The notes under the pieces are model-generated. The model saw nothing but the letters and a program-made list of their open reading frames with translations. It did not search any database and had not been told where the DNA came from. 64,000 bases of DNA from Xanthocytophaga agilis (GTDB taxonomy: Bacteria > Bacteroidota > Bacteroidia > Cytophagales > 172606-1). The position numbers and the translations under genes are program-made. The stretch covers positions 62,001 to 126,000 of the forward strand of contig NZ_JASJOU010000010.1 in NCBI RefSeq assembly GCF_030068605.1, written 5' to 3'. Below are positions 54,856 through 63,813 of the stretch, piece by piece (positions within the stretch are counted from its first letter, which is position 1; each line of letters opens with the position of its first letter).

Positions 54856-55623
54856 TTGTCTGAACAACCTCTCCTATCCATTATTACGGTAACCTATAAT
54901 GCAGATGCTGTACTTACAGCCACTATACAAAGCATTATTAATCAAACATTTACCAACTATGAATATCTGATTATAGATGGCGGATCGACGGATGAGACAC
55001 TCAACATCATACGACGGTACGAACATCATCTCTCCTACTGGATTTCTGAGCCGGATAAAGGATTATATGATGCTATGAACAAAGGATTGAAAGCAGCTCG
55101 CGGAAAATATATATGGTTTATGAATGCCGGAGATAAAATCTATGATAAGGATACACTTGCCTATATTGCAGAGAGTAGCCCTGCAAATGCAGATATCTAC
55201 TATGGCGATGCGTTATTTTATGATGCTGCCAATAATGATCTGGGCTTACGCAGCGAAGTAACCCCCCATGCATTACCGTCAGTGCTCACCTGGAAATCGT
55301 TTCGGTATGGTATGGTAGTATGTCATCAATCTTTTATCATGCGAAGAGACCTGGCTCCGCTGTATGATTTGTCACATCCCTACAGCTCTGATATTGATTG
55401 GGAAATCCGTTGTTTGAAGGCTTCTAAAGAAATTATCAACACACAGGCTGTATTATCACGTTATCTGACAGGAGGATTTTCCCGCAAAAACCATGGTAAG
55501 TCACTAAAAGATCGATATCTGGTTTTACAAAAGCATTTTGGTGTGATTTCCAATATTTTTAATCATATTTGGATTACCTTACGTGGAATACTGTTTGTGC
55601 TAAAACGACGCAGAGGATATTAG
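54856..55623 (+). CDS. Glycosyltransferase family 2
   Basis: A 255-residue GT-A fold enzyme: PLLSIITVTYNADAVLTATI, then IDGGSTDETL (Asp of the nucleotide-sugar site), MNAGD as the DXD-like metal motif, and a DIDWEIRCLKA acceptor segment with the likely catalytic Asp. The C-terminal part (FNHIWITLRGILFVLKRRRG) is hydrophobic then basic and may touch the membrane. Donor and acceptor unknown. Start is a TTG at 54856, since the fold begins at once. It is isolated from other polysaccharide genes. Confidence 0.88.
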   Translation: MSEQPLLSIITVTYNADAVLTATIQSIINQTFTNYEYLIIDGGSTDETLNIIRRYEHHLSYWISEPDKGLYDAMNKGLKAARGKYIWFMNAGDKIYDKDTLAYIAESSPANADIYYGDALFYDAANNDLGLRSEVTPHALPSVLTWKSFRYGMVVCHQSFIMRRDLAPLYDLSHPYSSDIDWEIRCLKASKEIINTQAVLSRYLTGGFSRKNHGKSLKDRYLVLQKHFGVISNIFNHIWITLRGILFVLKRRRGY

Positions 55624-55673
55624 CTCTGTTTTGTAACAAATTATAACAGGTAGTTTACAGGTATTTCTCTTGT

Positions 55674-56399
55674 ATGATACCAACAAACTTTCAAATCTCC
55701 CCTCTTAGCGAGTCTGCTATTGTATTGGGGTTTGGCAATGCTATTGACCAGACTCTCAATACACAAGTACTTGCTTTAGCAGAAGCCATACAAGCCAATC
55801 CATTTCCTGGATTTACGGAAGTATTACCAGCCTATAGTTCGCTGACAGTCTTTTATGATATTTTTGCGGTACGAAAGGCATTTCCACATGCTCCTGCCTC
55901 TCATACGGTCCGGAAAATACTGCTTGACTATATGACAACAGATCCGTCTGCCTTTCATTCAGGTAAAGACATGTTGGTTAAAATTCCGGTTTGTTATAGC
56001 GAAGTATTCGGATGGGACTGGAAAGAAGTATATGAGCATACAGGTATTGCACGCGAAGAGGTAATTGCAATACACACAGCTAACGTATATCGGGTGTATA
56101 TGATGGGATTTTTACCAGGTTTTCCTTATCTGGGTGGTATGGATTCCCGCATTGCCACACCCCGCAAGTCACAGCCACGATTAAAAGTCGAAGCAGGGAG
56201 TGTAGGCATAGCTGGTGAACAAACGGGTGTATATCCACTGGATTCTCCGGGAGGCTGGCAGATTATTGGCAAAACACCTGTCAAACTATTTGACTCTACT
56301 ACCAATAAACCTGTTTTATTAAAGGCAGGTGATCAGGTTCAGTTTTATGAAATTGATGAAGATACATTTTATACATGGAACTCTGCCAAAGAAGTTTGA
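55674..56399 (+). CDS. pxpB: 5-oxoprolinase subunit PxpB
   Basis: PxpB works with PxpA and PxpC to hydrolyse 5-oxoproline with ATP. The 241-residue protein matches the KipI/PxpB family: VYRVYMMGFLPGFPYLGGMD, RKSQPRLKVEAGSVGIAGEQ and GVYPLDSPGGWQIIGKTPVK are family blocks. It is followed 88 bp later by pxpC. pxpA is not in the window. Confidence 0.93.
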   Translation: MIPTNFQISPLSESAIVLGFGNAIDQTLNTQVLALAEAIQANPFPGFTEVLPAYSSLTVFYDIFAVRKAFPHAPASHTVRKILLDYMTTDPSAFHSGKDMLVKIPVCYSEVFGWDWKEVYEHTGIAREEVIAIHTANVYRVYMMGFLPGFPYLGGMDSRIATPRKSQPRLKVEAGSVGIAGEQTGVYPLDSPGGWQIIGKTPVKLFDSTTNKPVLLKAGDQVQFYEIDEDTFYTWNSAKEV

Positions 56400-56487
56400 T
56401 TTTTCTATGAAGTTGTATACAATATAGCTTCTACACTAACATCTCTGTCTGCAACAAAATTATTCAGCATCTACTTATCTATTTTTT

Positions 56488-57456
56488 GTGAGTATACATA
56501 TTCTTCAAACAGGCTTGCTGACGACGATCCAGGATAGAGGACGCAAGGGTTATCGCCGTTTTGGCATCAATCCTAACGGAGTAATGGATACTATAGCGTC
56601 CACCCTGGTCAACTATCTGGTAGGCAATGATGCCAGTGAAGGAGTGATAGAGTTTCATTTTCCAATGGGAGAAATAGAGCTTGAAGAAGATGCACTTGTT
56701 GCATTTGGAGGAGCAGACTTTGGCTTGAAAGCAAACGACAAACCACTGGAAAACTGGAAACCTTACTACCTTAGCAAAGGAACCCGCATCAAGGCTACTG
56801 CCAAACCTCAGGGTGTGCGTTTGTATATGGCTGTACAGGGCGGATTTCAACTGGAAAAATGGCATGACAGTGTAAGCACCAATCTAAAAGCATCTATTGG
56901 TGGATACAAAGGCCGAAACCTGCAAAAGTCAGACAGAATACCATTTAAAGCAATGCGTTCTTTCACCTCTTCCCTACTCACTTACCCCTCCCACTGGAAG
57001 ATTTCCTTCAACACTCTCCAACAGTTATATGGAAATGACACTGTACGCATCATTCCAGGACCAGAATGGGATATGCTTACCAAGGAGGCAAAAGAGATTG
57101 TTCATTCTCAAGAGTTTATGATCTCGTCCTTTAGTGACAGAATGGGCTATCGTCTGGAAGGAATGGCACTGGAGCGTGAATACACTACAGAACTGGTATC
57201 CTCTGCTGTGACCCAGGGAACTATTCAATTGCTGCCCAGTGGTCAGTTAATTATTCTGATGGCAGATCATCAGACTACAGGTGGTTATCCCCGCATAGCT
57301 ACGGTCATTGGTGCAGATCTTTCGGGACTAGCTCAGATGTCTACTCATGACAAAATATACTTTTCACTTGTTTCTGTGGAAGAAGCCGAAGAACTACTAC
57401 TTACTCAACACCAGGAATTTGAAATCCTACGGTTTGCCATTAATCAAAAAATGTAA
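56488..57456 (+). CDS. pxpC: 5-oxoprolinase subunit PxpC
   Basis: The 322-residue partner of PxpB (KipA/carboxyltransferase-like domain 2). Conserved N-terminus MSIHILQTGLLTTIQDRGRK, then YRRFGINPNGVMDTIASTLV, and VTQGTIQLLPSGQLIILMAD with HQTTGGYPRI. The start is a GTG at 56488. Together with PxpB it binds ATP and transfers phosphate to 5-oxoproline bound in PxpA. A weak hairpin (57496-57534) separates it from the convergent dehydrogenase gene. Confidence 0.93.
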   Translation: MSIHILQTGLLTTIQDRGRKGYRRFGINPNGVMDTIASTLVNYLVGNDASEGVIEFHFPMGEIELEEDALVAFGGADFGLKANDKPLENWKPYYLSKGTRIKATAKPQGVRLYMAVQGGFQLEKWHDSVSTNLKASIGGYKGRNLQKSDRIPFKAMRSFTSSLLTYPSHWKISFNTLQQLYGNDTVRIIPGPEWDMLTKEAKEIVHSQEFMISSFSDRMGYRLEGMALEREYTTELVSSAVTQGTIQLLPSGQLIILMADHQTTGGYPRIATVIGADLSGLAQMSTHDKIYFSLVSVEEAEELLLTQHQEFEILRFAINQKM

Positions 57457-57495
57457 GTGGTTGTTTGTATGTACCCACCTCTAAAGTATTATAAA

Positions 57496-57534
57496 CCACT
57501 ATCAGCAATTAGACACTCTAACTACTGATAGTGG
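57496..57534. terminator. Hairpin between pxpC and the convergent gene
   Basis: Perfect 10-bp arms CCACTATCAG and CTGATAGTGG with a 19-nt loop. No strong T-run on either side, so it is a weak terminator candidate. Confidence 0.5.
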
Positions 57535-57550
57535 AAATCAACCATCTATA

Positions 57551-60406
57551 CTATTTCTTCTCATTCAGAAACTTTATACTGGTGAGTGTCATCAGTGGTT
57601 CAATCGGACGGGCTGTCTCATTCTTGAATACAAAGTACACATCATGTATGCCATTCACTGCCCTGATCGATGCCTTTACAGGAGGGCGATAAAAAGGATT
57701 GGGATTAGCAGGAGCGGGTTTAGGAGCTGCTCCATCCGGTTTTGCTTTAGTGCTGTCAGCCTTCTGGGATTCCAGTTGAGCCATTAGCTTGGCAATATCC
57801 TGTTCAGGTGCTCTTTCTACTTTTACCTCACCAATGAGGTCCCCTGTTGGAGAATCCAGCCTTACTTCAATAGTACCACCTACACTACCATCTCTTTTCT
57901 GTGCAGCAGCTGCCAGTTCCAACTCCTGAATGCCACTTAAATCCAGTTTTTTGAAACCTATATAGCTATTGGCAAAAGGTATTACATTGCTGCCACTTCC
58001 CATGCCTCTCGCCTTTATCTCAGCTCCTTTGATCACTTCTGCACTGGACGCACTGACATCCGCACTGCGTAATACAATGCTATTCTCTGCCGTTTGGGCA
58101 GGAATGGTTTTTACACCCCGGTCAGTATAGGCAGCCCGAATCAGTACAGACCCTTTGCCTTTGTCGCCTTCCGGAAGCTTTACAGTATACGTTCCTTTTA
58201 CAGGTAGTGTACTCAGCGTTTTGGTAGTGCTGTTCAGAATATAGTTTACAATGGTACTGGCATCATTGACAGACATAGCTGGATGGGCAGGCATATTGAC
58301 TTCTCCCCATACACCGGAACCACCATTGCGAATTTTGTTAATCAGATAATTTGGCGCATTGGCATCACCCTGGTATTTGGTGGCAATCTCAGTAAACATT
58401 GGTCCTACCGACTTGGTTTTGAGCTGATGGCACACATTGCAGTCACTCTTGGACATCAGCACCTTGGCTACCGCAAACTGAGTGGAAGCGTCTACACTGC
58501 GTTGTCCCTGAATGATTTCGGCATAGTCAAATCCTTCAGACAGATAGTCTATACTCATTGCTACCTGAGCGGGTGTAATTTTTCCATTAGCCAGACTACC
58601 ATCTTCCTTATCACTGACAGTTACATCATATGCCAGAGGCTGATCTGTAAAGTAAAATGTTTTATTACCAGCCAGATCTACCGTTACTGCCGGAGGTTCA
58701 TTGCCAGCAATAATCTTGATAGACTGGCTATTGCTTGCTCCTTTAACATCTGTTACGGTAAGCGTAGCTGTGTATACCCCTGCTTTATCAAAAGTGACAG
58801 CGGGATTGGCAGTGGTGAATAGTTTGGGTGCCCCTCCGACAGTAGTTACTTTCCACTGGTATTTCAGTGCATCCCCATCAAAGTCTTTGGTACCTTGTGA
58901 GGATAAGGTTGCCTGAAAAGGTACTGTTCCTCCTGTTTTGCTGGACGAGGCATGTACCAATGGCTTACGATTACCCCCATTGTATTCAATACGAACCAGA
59001 GCAGAGTTGTCACTTTTACGGAACCAGTTACTGCCATATTCCAGTACGTAAAGGTCTCCATTGGGACCAAACTTCATGTCAATAGGTTCTACCGGACGAT
59101 AGTTTGGCAATATTCTCTCCATGGATTTATAATTGCTATTCTCATCCATGGTGATTGCCATAATCCAGCCACGGGAGAAGTCGGTAGCTATCCATTTGCC
59201 TTCGTAATAGGCTGGCCAGGGACGTTTTGCATTTTTAAAGTCTGAACGATGATAAATCGGACCACCCGTTGCACTACGGGAACCAGAACCTACCAGCGGA
59301 AACTTTTCGGATACGCCATAAGGATAATAAATAAAGGCCGGTTGGGCAGGAGGTAATTCCGTAAGGCCTGTGTTGTTCACAGAGTTGTTTAGTGGTTTGG
59401 CGGGGTCTTTCTTATCTCCACCTTTTTTCGCTACATAATCATAAAACGGATAGCCCACATTATCTGCAATAAAATAAGGCCATCCATAGAAACCCGGTTT
59501 CTTGGCCTGATTTAGTTCGTCATATCCACGAGGACCGTCTGGGGTATCATCTGTAGCATCTGGACCTACTTCTCCCCAATAGATATAGCCAGTTTTGCTG
59601 TCTACAAAGATTCTCCACGGATTCCGATGTCCCATAGTATAGATTTCGGGACGGGTTTTGGGAGTGCCTTTGGGAAACAGGTTTCCTGTAGGGATAGTGT
59701 AACTGCCATCTGGTTCCGGATGTATGCGTAAGATCTTTCCACGAAGGTCATTGGTATTGGAAGAACCCCGCTGATCGTCCCAGCTACTTCTGCCAGGTCG
59801 TTCGTCTGTTTGTCCAAACTGCCCGTTACCTGTATTGTTTCCTACTGTCAGGTATAAGTTTCCAGCCTTGTCCCATGTCATGCCACCTCCTGTGTGACAG
59901 CAAACTTCCCGTTGGGTGGGTACTTCCAGCATCACTTTTTCGGATTTTATAGCATCATCTTTAAACTCCCAGCGACTGAGTACGTGCTTCTTTTCAGTTG
60001 GATGAGCATAGTACAGATATAGCCAGTGATTTTGCTCAAAATTGGGGTCCAGCGACAAGCCCATTAATCCTTCTTCAGCTTCACGCACCTGACCTTCCGC
60101 ACTGGTATATTTGGTGTTAACAGGAATGGTAGCGATGACACTGGTCGTGTTGGTTACCGGATCGTATTTCTTGAATCCTCCTTTGCGTTCAATGATAAAG
60201 GCAGTACCATCCTTCAGTACTTCAAACACCATAGGTTCGTCGAGGTCTTCTGTTACTACTACAGGCGTAAACCGGCTTTCGTCAGGTTTTTCATCTGCTG
60301 GAGAAGATGCTGGCTTTACGGAGGAAAAAGAGAGCAGACTAGCCACTACTGCCAGAATGCCCATAACAGGAAAAATGCGTTTTCGTGAGTAATTGGATGT
60401 TATCAT
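57551..60406 (-). CDS. PQQ-type sugar dehydrogenase with PKD and cytochrome c domains
   Basis: A 951-residue secreted multidomain protein. In order: signal peptide (to about 34); a glucose/sorbosone-dehydrogenase beta-propeller (about 45-470, RKGGFKKYDPVT, EEGLMGLSLDPNF, CCHTGGGMTWD and GHRNPWRIFVD with an Arg/His-rich site); a PKD domain (about 490-570); a c-type heme domain with CNVCHQL and NMPAHPAM as probable Met ligand (about 640-730); and a carbohydrate-binding-like C-terminal beta domain (about 740-950), interrupted by a Lys/Pro/Ala-rich linker (ADSTKAKPDGAAPKPAPANP). The heme probably takes electrons from the propeller site. The sugar substrate is not known. Bacteroidota encode many such proteins. 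Confidence 0.9.
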   Translation of the reverse strand: MITSNYSRKRIFPVMGILAVVASLLSFSSVKPASSPADEKPDESRFTPVVVTEDLDEPMVFEVLKDGTAFIIERKGGFKKYDPVTNTTSVIATIPVNTKYTSAEGQVREAEEGLMGLSLDPNFEQNHWLYLYYAHPTEKKHVLSRWEFKDDAIKSEKVMLEVPTQREVCCHTGGGMTWDKAGNLYLTVGNNTGNGQFGQTDERPGRSSWDDQRGSSNTNDLRGKILRIHPEPDGSYTIPTGNLFPKGTPKTRPEIYTMGHRNPWRIFVDSKTGYIYWGEVGPDATDDTPDGPRGYDELNQAKKPGFYGWPYFIADNVGYPFYDYVAKKGGDKKDPAKPLNNSVNNTGLTELPPAQPAFIYYPYGVSEKFPLVGSGSRSATGGPIYHRSDFKNAKRPWPAYYEGKWIATDFSRGWIMAITMDENSNYKSMERILPNYRPVEPIDMKFGPNGDLYVLEYGSNWFRKSDNSALVRIEYNGGNRKPLVHASSSKTGGTVPFQATLSSQGTKDFDGDALKYQWKVTTVGGAPKLFTTANPAVTFDKAGVYTATLTVTDVKGASNSQSIKIIAGNEPPAVTVDLAGNKTFYFTDQPLAYDVTVSDKEDGSLANGKITPAQVAMSIDYLSEGFDYAEIIQGQRSVDASTQFAVAKVLMSKSDCNVCHQLKTKSVGPMFTEIATKYQGDANAPNYLINKIRNGGSGVWGEVNMPAHPAMSVNDASTIVNYILNSTTKTLSTLPVKGTYTVKLPEGDKGKGSVLIRAAYTDRGVKTIPAQTAENSIVLRSADVSASSAEVIKGAEIKARGMGSGSNVIPFANSYIGFKKLDLSGIQELELAAAAQKRDGSVGGTIEVRLDSPTGDLIGEVKVERAPEQDIAKLMAQLESQKADSTKAKPDGAAPKPAPANPNPFYRPPVKASIRAVNGIHDVYFVFKNETARPIEPLMTLTSIKFLNEKK

Positions 60407-60567
60407 ACTGTAAGGGGTTAAAAAGTAACAAGTTTCTATCGGAGTATAAGTCTACAAGTCGGGACTTATAGTAGTATGTTGAAGTATTACTTAGAGGCTT
60501 ACAATAGTATTATATAAAAGTAAATATTTTGTACTGGGAAAGTTATATGTTTTGTGAAAAATAAAAA

Positions 60568-60606
60568 AGACCTCTCTTTTTCTAGGCACTAGGTTCAGAG
60601 AGGTCT
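60568..60606 (-). terminator. Terminator downstream of the 70-residue gene
   Basis: Stem AGACCTCTCT (60568-60577) and AGAGAGGTCT (60597-60606), followed on the minus strand by TTTTTTATTTTTC. It lies 29 bp after the small gene, which supports that gene being transcribed. Confidence 0.85.
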
Positions 60607-60635
60607 GGATGAAAGGATGTTTGGTTAGTTAAGTT

Positions 60636-60848
60636 TCAGATAACACTGGAAGGACTTCCTTCATGAATATGTTGCAGCAGTTCTACTTTAATAGTCTCTA
60701 ACTGATCGAGTTCCCATGATTCAAATGGTATGATACCGTTCATTTTCTGTCTTAAACGATACACATAAAGTCTGCTCGAACTTCCATAAAGTATTTTCGA
60801 TACATGCCGGATGTCCAGATAGGGGGTATGAAGCCAGGGCACCATCAT
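60636..60848 (-). CDS. 70-residue protein of unknown function
   Basis: A small basic-to-neutral protein starting MMVPWLHTPYLDIRHVSKIL and ending HEGSPSSVI. Predicted helix-turn-helix-like segments (DIRHVSKILYG, then LYVYRLRQKMNG and a SWELDQLETIKVELLQHI helix) suggest a small DNA-binding protein, but I know no family. A dedicated terminator downstream and a normal stop support it as real. It lies alone between the PQQ-type gene and the receptor gene. Confidence 0.55.
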   Translation of the reverse strand: MMVPWLHTPYLDIRHVSKILYGSSSRLYVYRLRQKMNGIIPFESWELDQLETIKVELLQHIHEGSPSSVI

Positions 60849-61044
60849 AATTCTGTAGTTGGTATAATATTTAATAATTAGTACATAAAGGCCTGAAATA
60901 GCTTGTCCATAACGACATCGATAATGAATAGACTATTTTCAGGGCCTAGAGTTTAATTTATTTTGAAGCGGGTTATATAAATTTTAAAAGTCTATATGAA
61001 TATCTTTTGAGCCTACTACACTATATATAAACCGCTTAGCTGTC

Positions 61045-63684
61045 TTATTGTTTTTGCTCCAATACAGGCAACGGTTTTTTCTGCATGGTTGAATCTGTTT
61101 TTTGCTGAGGCAAAGCTGGCACTTTCAACTGATTGGATGGTTTACCTGCTCCTCCTGGTCCTGCTCCCGGTCCTAGAGGCGCACCTCCGCCTTGTCCCTG
61201 AGGGGCTCCACCACCTTGCTGTTGTGCACCACCAGTGTTATCTCCACCTTCTTTCAGGTCGTCATTGTTAATGGACTTACGACTTCTGCGGGGAGCATCA
61301 TTGGCACTTATCTTTCCAAACCGATAGCTGACATTTACTTTAAAACTCATATTGTGCATTTCTGTTACACTGGACTGCACTAAATCTGCCGAAGTCAGGT
61401 TAACACGCATTCTGTTGGCAGGTGTAAGAAAGTTTTCAGCTCCAAATCCGATACTGCCTCTTTTGTTGGCAAAATCTTTCTTTATACTCAGACTATAGAT
61501 ACCAAATCCGCTTTGAAACCCTTGTAACTGCACCTGACGTCCTCTGTAGAATCCAAAAGCTTGTATTCCCCAACCTTTGCCTAGCGTATAGTTTCCAAAT
61601 CCCCGAATGTTATATACCCACCCCTGATTATTATACGTTCCATTGTTTAGTGAACTATAGTATGTATCTGTTCCACCATTTAGTGATAATCTGTTTGACA
61701 GATTAATATTGACAAACACACTAAAACCATATGCATTTTCTGTCCCTACGTTCTGGTATGTTGTTATAATAGTATCACCCTTTGCACTTCTTAACGGGCC
61801 AATTACATTATTAGTATTTCGCATAAATGTAGAAAAATTCAGCGAAGTACTTTTAATGTTTGTACTATAAGACAACTCAAAGTTGTTTGTATACTCTGGC
61901 TTCAGATCAGGATTTCCTACGGTTATATTTAACTGATTGGAAGACTGTACATTAGGATTTAAAAATTGTAAAGAAGGCCGTTGAATGCGACGGTTATAGG
62001 CCGCTTTGACCATATTTCCGTTTTTAAGCTTTTTGGACAAATTAAGGCTAGGTACCAATACTCCATACGATGGAATAGAGATAGCCTCTGTCTCTGCGCG
62101 CATAGCTGCATCAATGGTGGTATACTCATATCGTGCACCTGCTTTCAGGCTATAGTTCTTAGGCAGATTATACGTATAGGAAAGATATCCTGAAGTAATT
62201 TTCTGGTTGTAGCTAAACACGTTAGTCAATGTATTGTCAGTGCTGAGAACATAAGCACCAGTTGCTCCTGTTGCTGTGAGATACTGATAGTCACTGGTTA
62301 CTTTACGGATGATCTCTTTGGCACCTACTTCCAGCATTTGGCTTTTTCCAATTGGATTCTGGTAATCCAGCTGAATGGTTATTTCCTCATTATAACTTTT
62401 GTTCAGGTTTTTGCGTCTGCTTTCAATTGCATCACTTTCTGAAAGAAGTGAACTGACAAAATCGTTGGTTTGGTTATTACGGCTATACTGAGTTAATATA
62501 CTAAACTCCTGTTGAGGCTTTTTAAAGTTATGGGTAAAGTTCAGGTTCACATCCACCGTACCAGATAAGTCTTTGGTGTGTACATCCCGCAGACTGCTAC
62601 TGTTTAATGTATCTGCTGCGAAAGTCTGACTCGATAATCCGTCCTGATAGGTGTCCCGGTTACGGGCTCCATACTGGACAGAGGCACTCAGGAAGTTATT
62701 ATCGTTGATATCATAGTCCCAACCCAGGTTGTAATGTCCAAACAGGAAGTTGTTACGGTTGTATGCACTTTGTTTTGTCAGGTAGTTTGGCTCTCCATTT
62801 ACGTAGGTTTGCTGAGTACTGTTAAAGTTTCCGTTTACATTGTATCCGTAACGTCCAAATCCACCCAGAGAGAAGCCCATTTTTCCTTTGCGGTAGCTAC
62901 CCCGCAGACCCAGGTTGCTACCTCTGGTACCTGCACTGGCATCTGTATTCAGGGAGAAACCACTAAGTGTATTTTTCTTGGTAATAATATTGATGATACC
63001 ACCTGAACCTTCAGCATCGTATTTGGCAGATGGAGAGGTAATCACTTCTACTGATTTGATCAGATCCGAAGGAATTTGCTTCAAGGCATCGGCTACACTT
63101 CCGGCAGTAATGGTCGAAGGACGGTTGTTGATTAATACTTTGATATTCTGACTACCACGCAATGAAACGTTTCCATCCAGATCTACTGACAGCATAGGTA
63201 CTTTGCGTAGTACATCGGTGGCATCTCCTCCTTTATTGGTAGCGTCGTTTTCAGCATTATACACCGTGCGGTCTACTTTCTCCTCAATGATATTACGTTG
63301 TGCCTCTACGGTCACTTCCTTCAGCAACTGTACACTGGGGCTTACCACAATCGTACCCAGATCTATATTGTCATTTTTATCACTGATGGTGATGCCTGGA
63401 ACAACCTTAGTCTGGTAACCAACGAAAAATATGGAGAGAGTATATTTCCCATCCGCTATTTTAGAAAGGGTAAACTTTCCTTTATCATCGCTGACAACTC
63501 CGTCGACAGGTTTGTTTGTAGCCGGATTGAGAAGGGATACACTGGCAAACGAAACGGCCTGGCGATTGGTAGAGTCAAGAATCACACCTGTGATCTTACC
63601 GTTCCCTTTTGGAGCAGAAGCTGTCTGAGCAAAAGCAGTTGTCAGGCAGATAGTAAAAGTGAAGAGGAGAAGTAATTTTCGCAT
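61045..63684 (-). CDS. TonB-dependent-type outer-membrane beta-barrel receptor
   Basis: An 879-residue outer-membrane protein of the Bacteroidota OMP_b-brl_3 type. Signal peptide (MRKLLLLFTFTICLTTAFA), then a carboxypeptidase-regulatory-like domain (about 30-115, GKITGVILDSTNRQAVSFAS), a TonB plug (about 120-235; EKVDRTVYNAENDATNKGGD, VEVITSPSAKYDAEGSGGII) and a 20-plus-strand barrel whose last strand is FKVNVSYRFGKI near residue 790. A Gly/Pro/Gln-rich tail of about 75 residues follows. Such receptors often import siderophores, peptides or glycans. No SusD-like partner is adjacent; the ligand is unknown. Confidence 0.88.
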   Translation of the reverse strand: MRKLLLLFTFTICLTTAFAQTASAPKGNGKITGVILDSTNRQAVSFASVSLLNPATNKPVDGVVSDDKGKFTLSKIADGKYTLSIFFVGYQTKVVPGITISDKNDNIDLGTIVVSPSVQLLKEVTVEAQRNIIEEKVDRTVYNAENDATNKGGDATDVLRKVPMLSVDLDGNVSLRGSQNIKVLINNRPSTITAGSVADALKQIPSDLIKSVEVITSPSAKYDAEGSGGIINIITKKNTLSGFSLNTDASAGTRGSNLGLRGSYRKGKMGFSLGGFGRYGYNVNGNFNSTQQTYVNGEPNYLTKQSAYNRNNFLFGHYNLGWDYDINDNNFLSASVQYGARNRDTYQDGLSSQTFAADTLNSSSLRDVHTKDLSGTVDVNLNFTHNFKKPQQEFSILTQYSRNNQTNDFVSSLLSESDAIESRRKNLNKSYNEEITIQLDYQNPIGKSQMLEVGAKEIIRKVTSDYQYLTATGATGAYVLSTDNTLTNVFSYNQKITSGYLSYTYNLPKNYSLKAGARYEYTTIDAAMRAETEAISIPSYGVLVPSLNLSKKLKNGNMVKAAYNRRIQRPSLQFLNPNVQSSNQLNITVGNPDLKPEYTNNFELSYSTNIKSTSLNFSTFMRNTNNVIGPLRSAKGDTIITTYQNVGTENAYGFSVFVNINLSNRLSLNGGTDTYYSSLNNGTYNNQGWVYNIRGFGNYTLGKGWGIQAFGFYRGRQVQLQGFQSGFGIYSLSIKKDFANKRGSIGFGAENFLTPANRMRVNLTSADLVQSSVTEMHNMSFKVNVSYRFGKISANDAPRRSRKSINNDDLKEGGDNTGGAQQQGGGAPQGQGGGAPLGPGAGPGGAGKPSNQLKVPALPQQKTDSTMQKKPLPVLEQKQ

Positions 63685-63716
63685 AGTCTTAGGAGATTAG
63701 ATATGCCAAAATTACT

Positions 63717-63724
63717 TCTCCTCT
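63717..63724 (-). promoter_or_regulatory. Possible -7 element upstream of the receptor
   Basis: Minus-strand TAATTTTG fits TAnnTTTG 33 bp before the receptor start. A CAA at 63750 (TTG on the minus strand) is spaced too far for a standard promoter. Confidence 0.4.
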
Positions 63725-63813
63725 TTCTGCTGGTAAAATCAACCTTGCGGAGTGCCTGTTTTAGTAGGATGAGTCCCTGATTTTCCCTGTTGAATGTCTG
63801 TCGATTATCTCAC

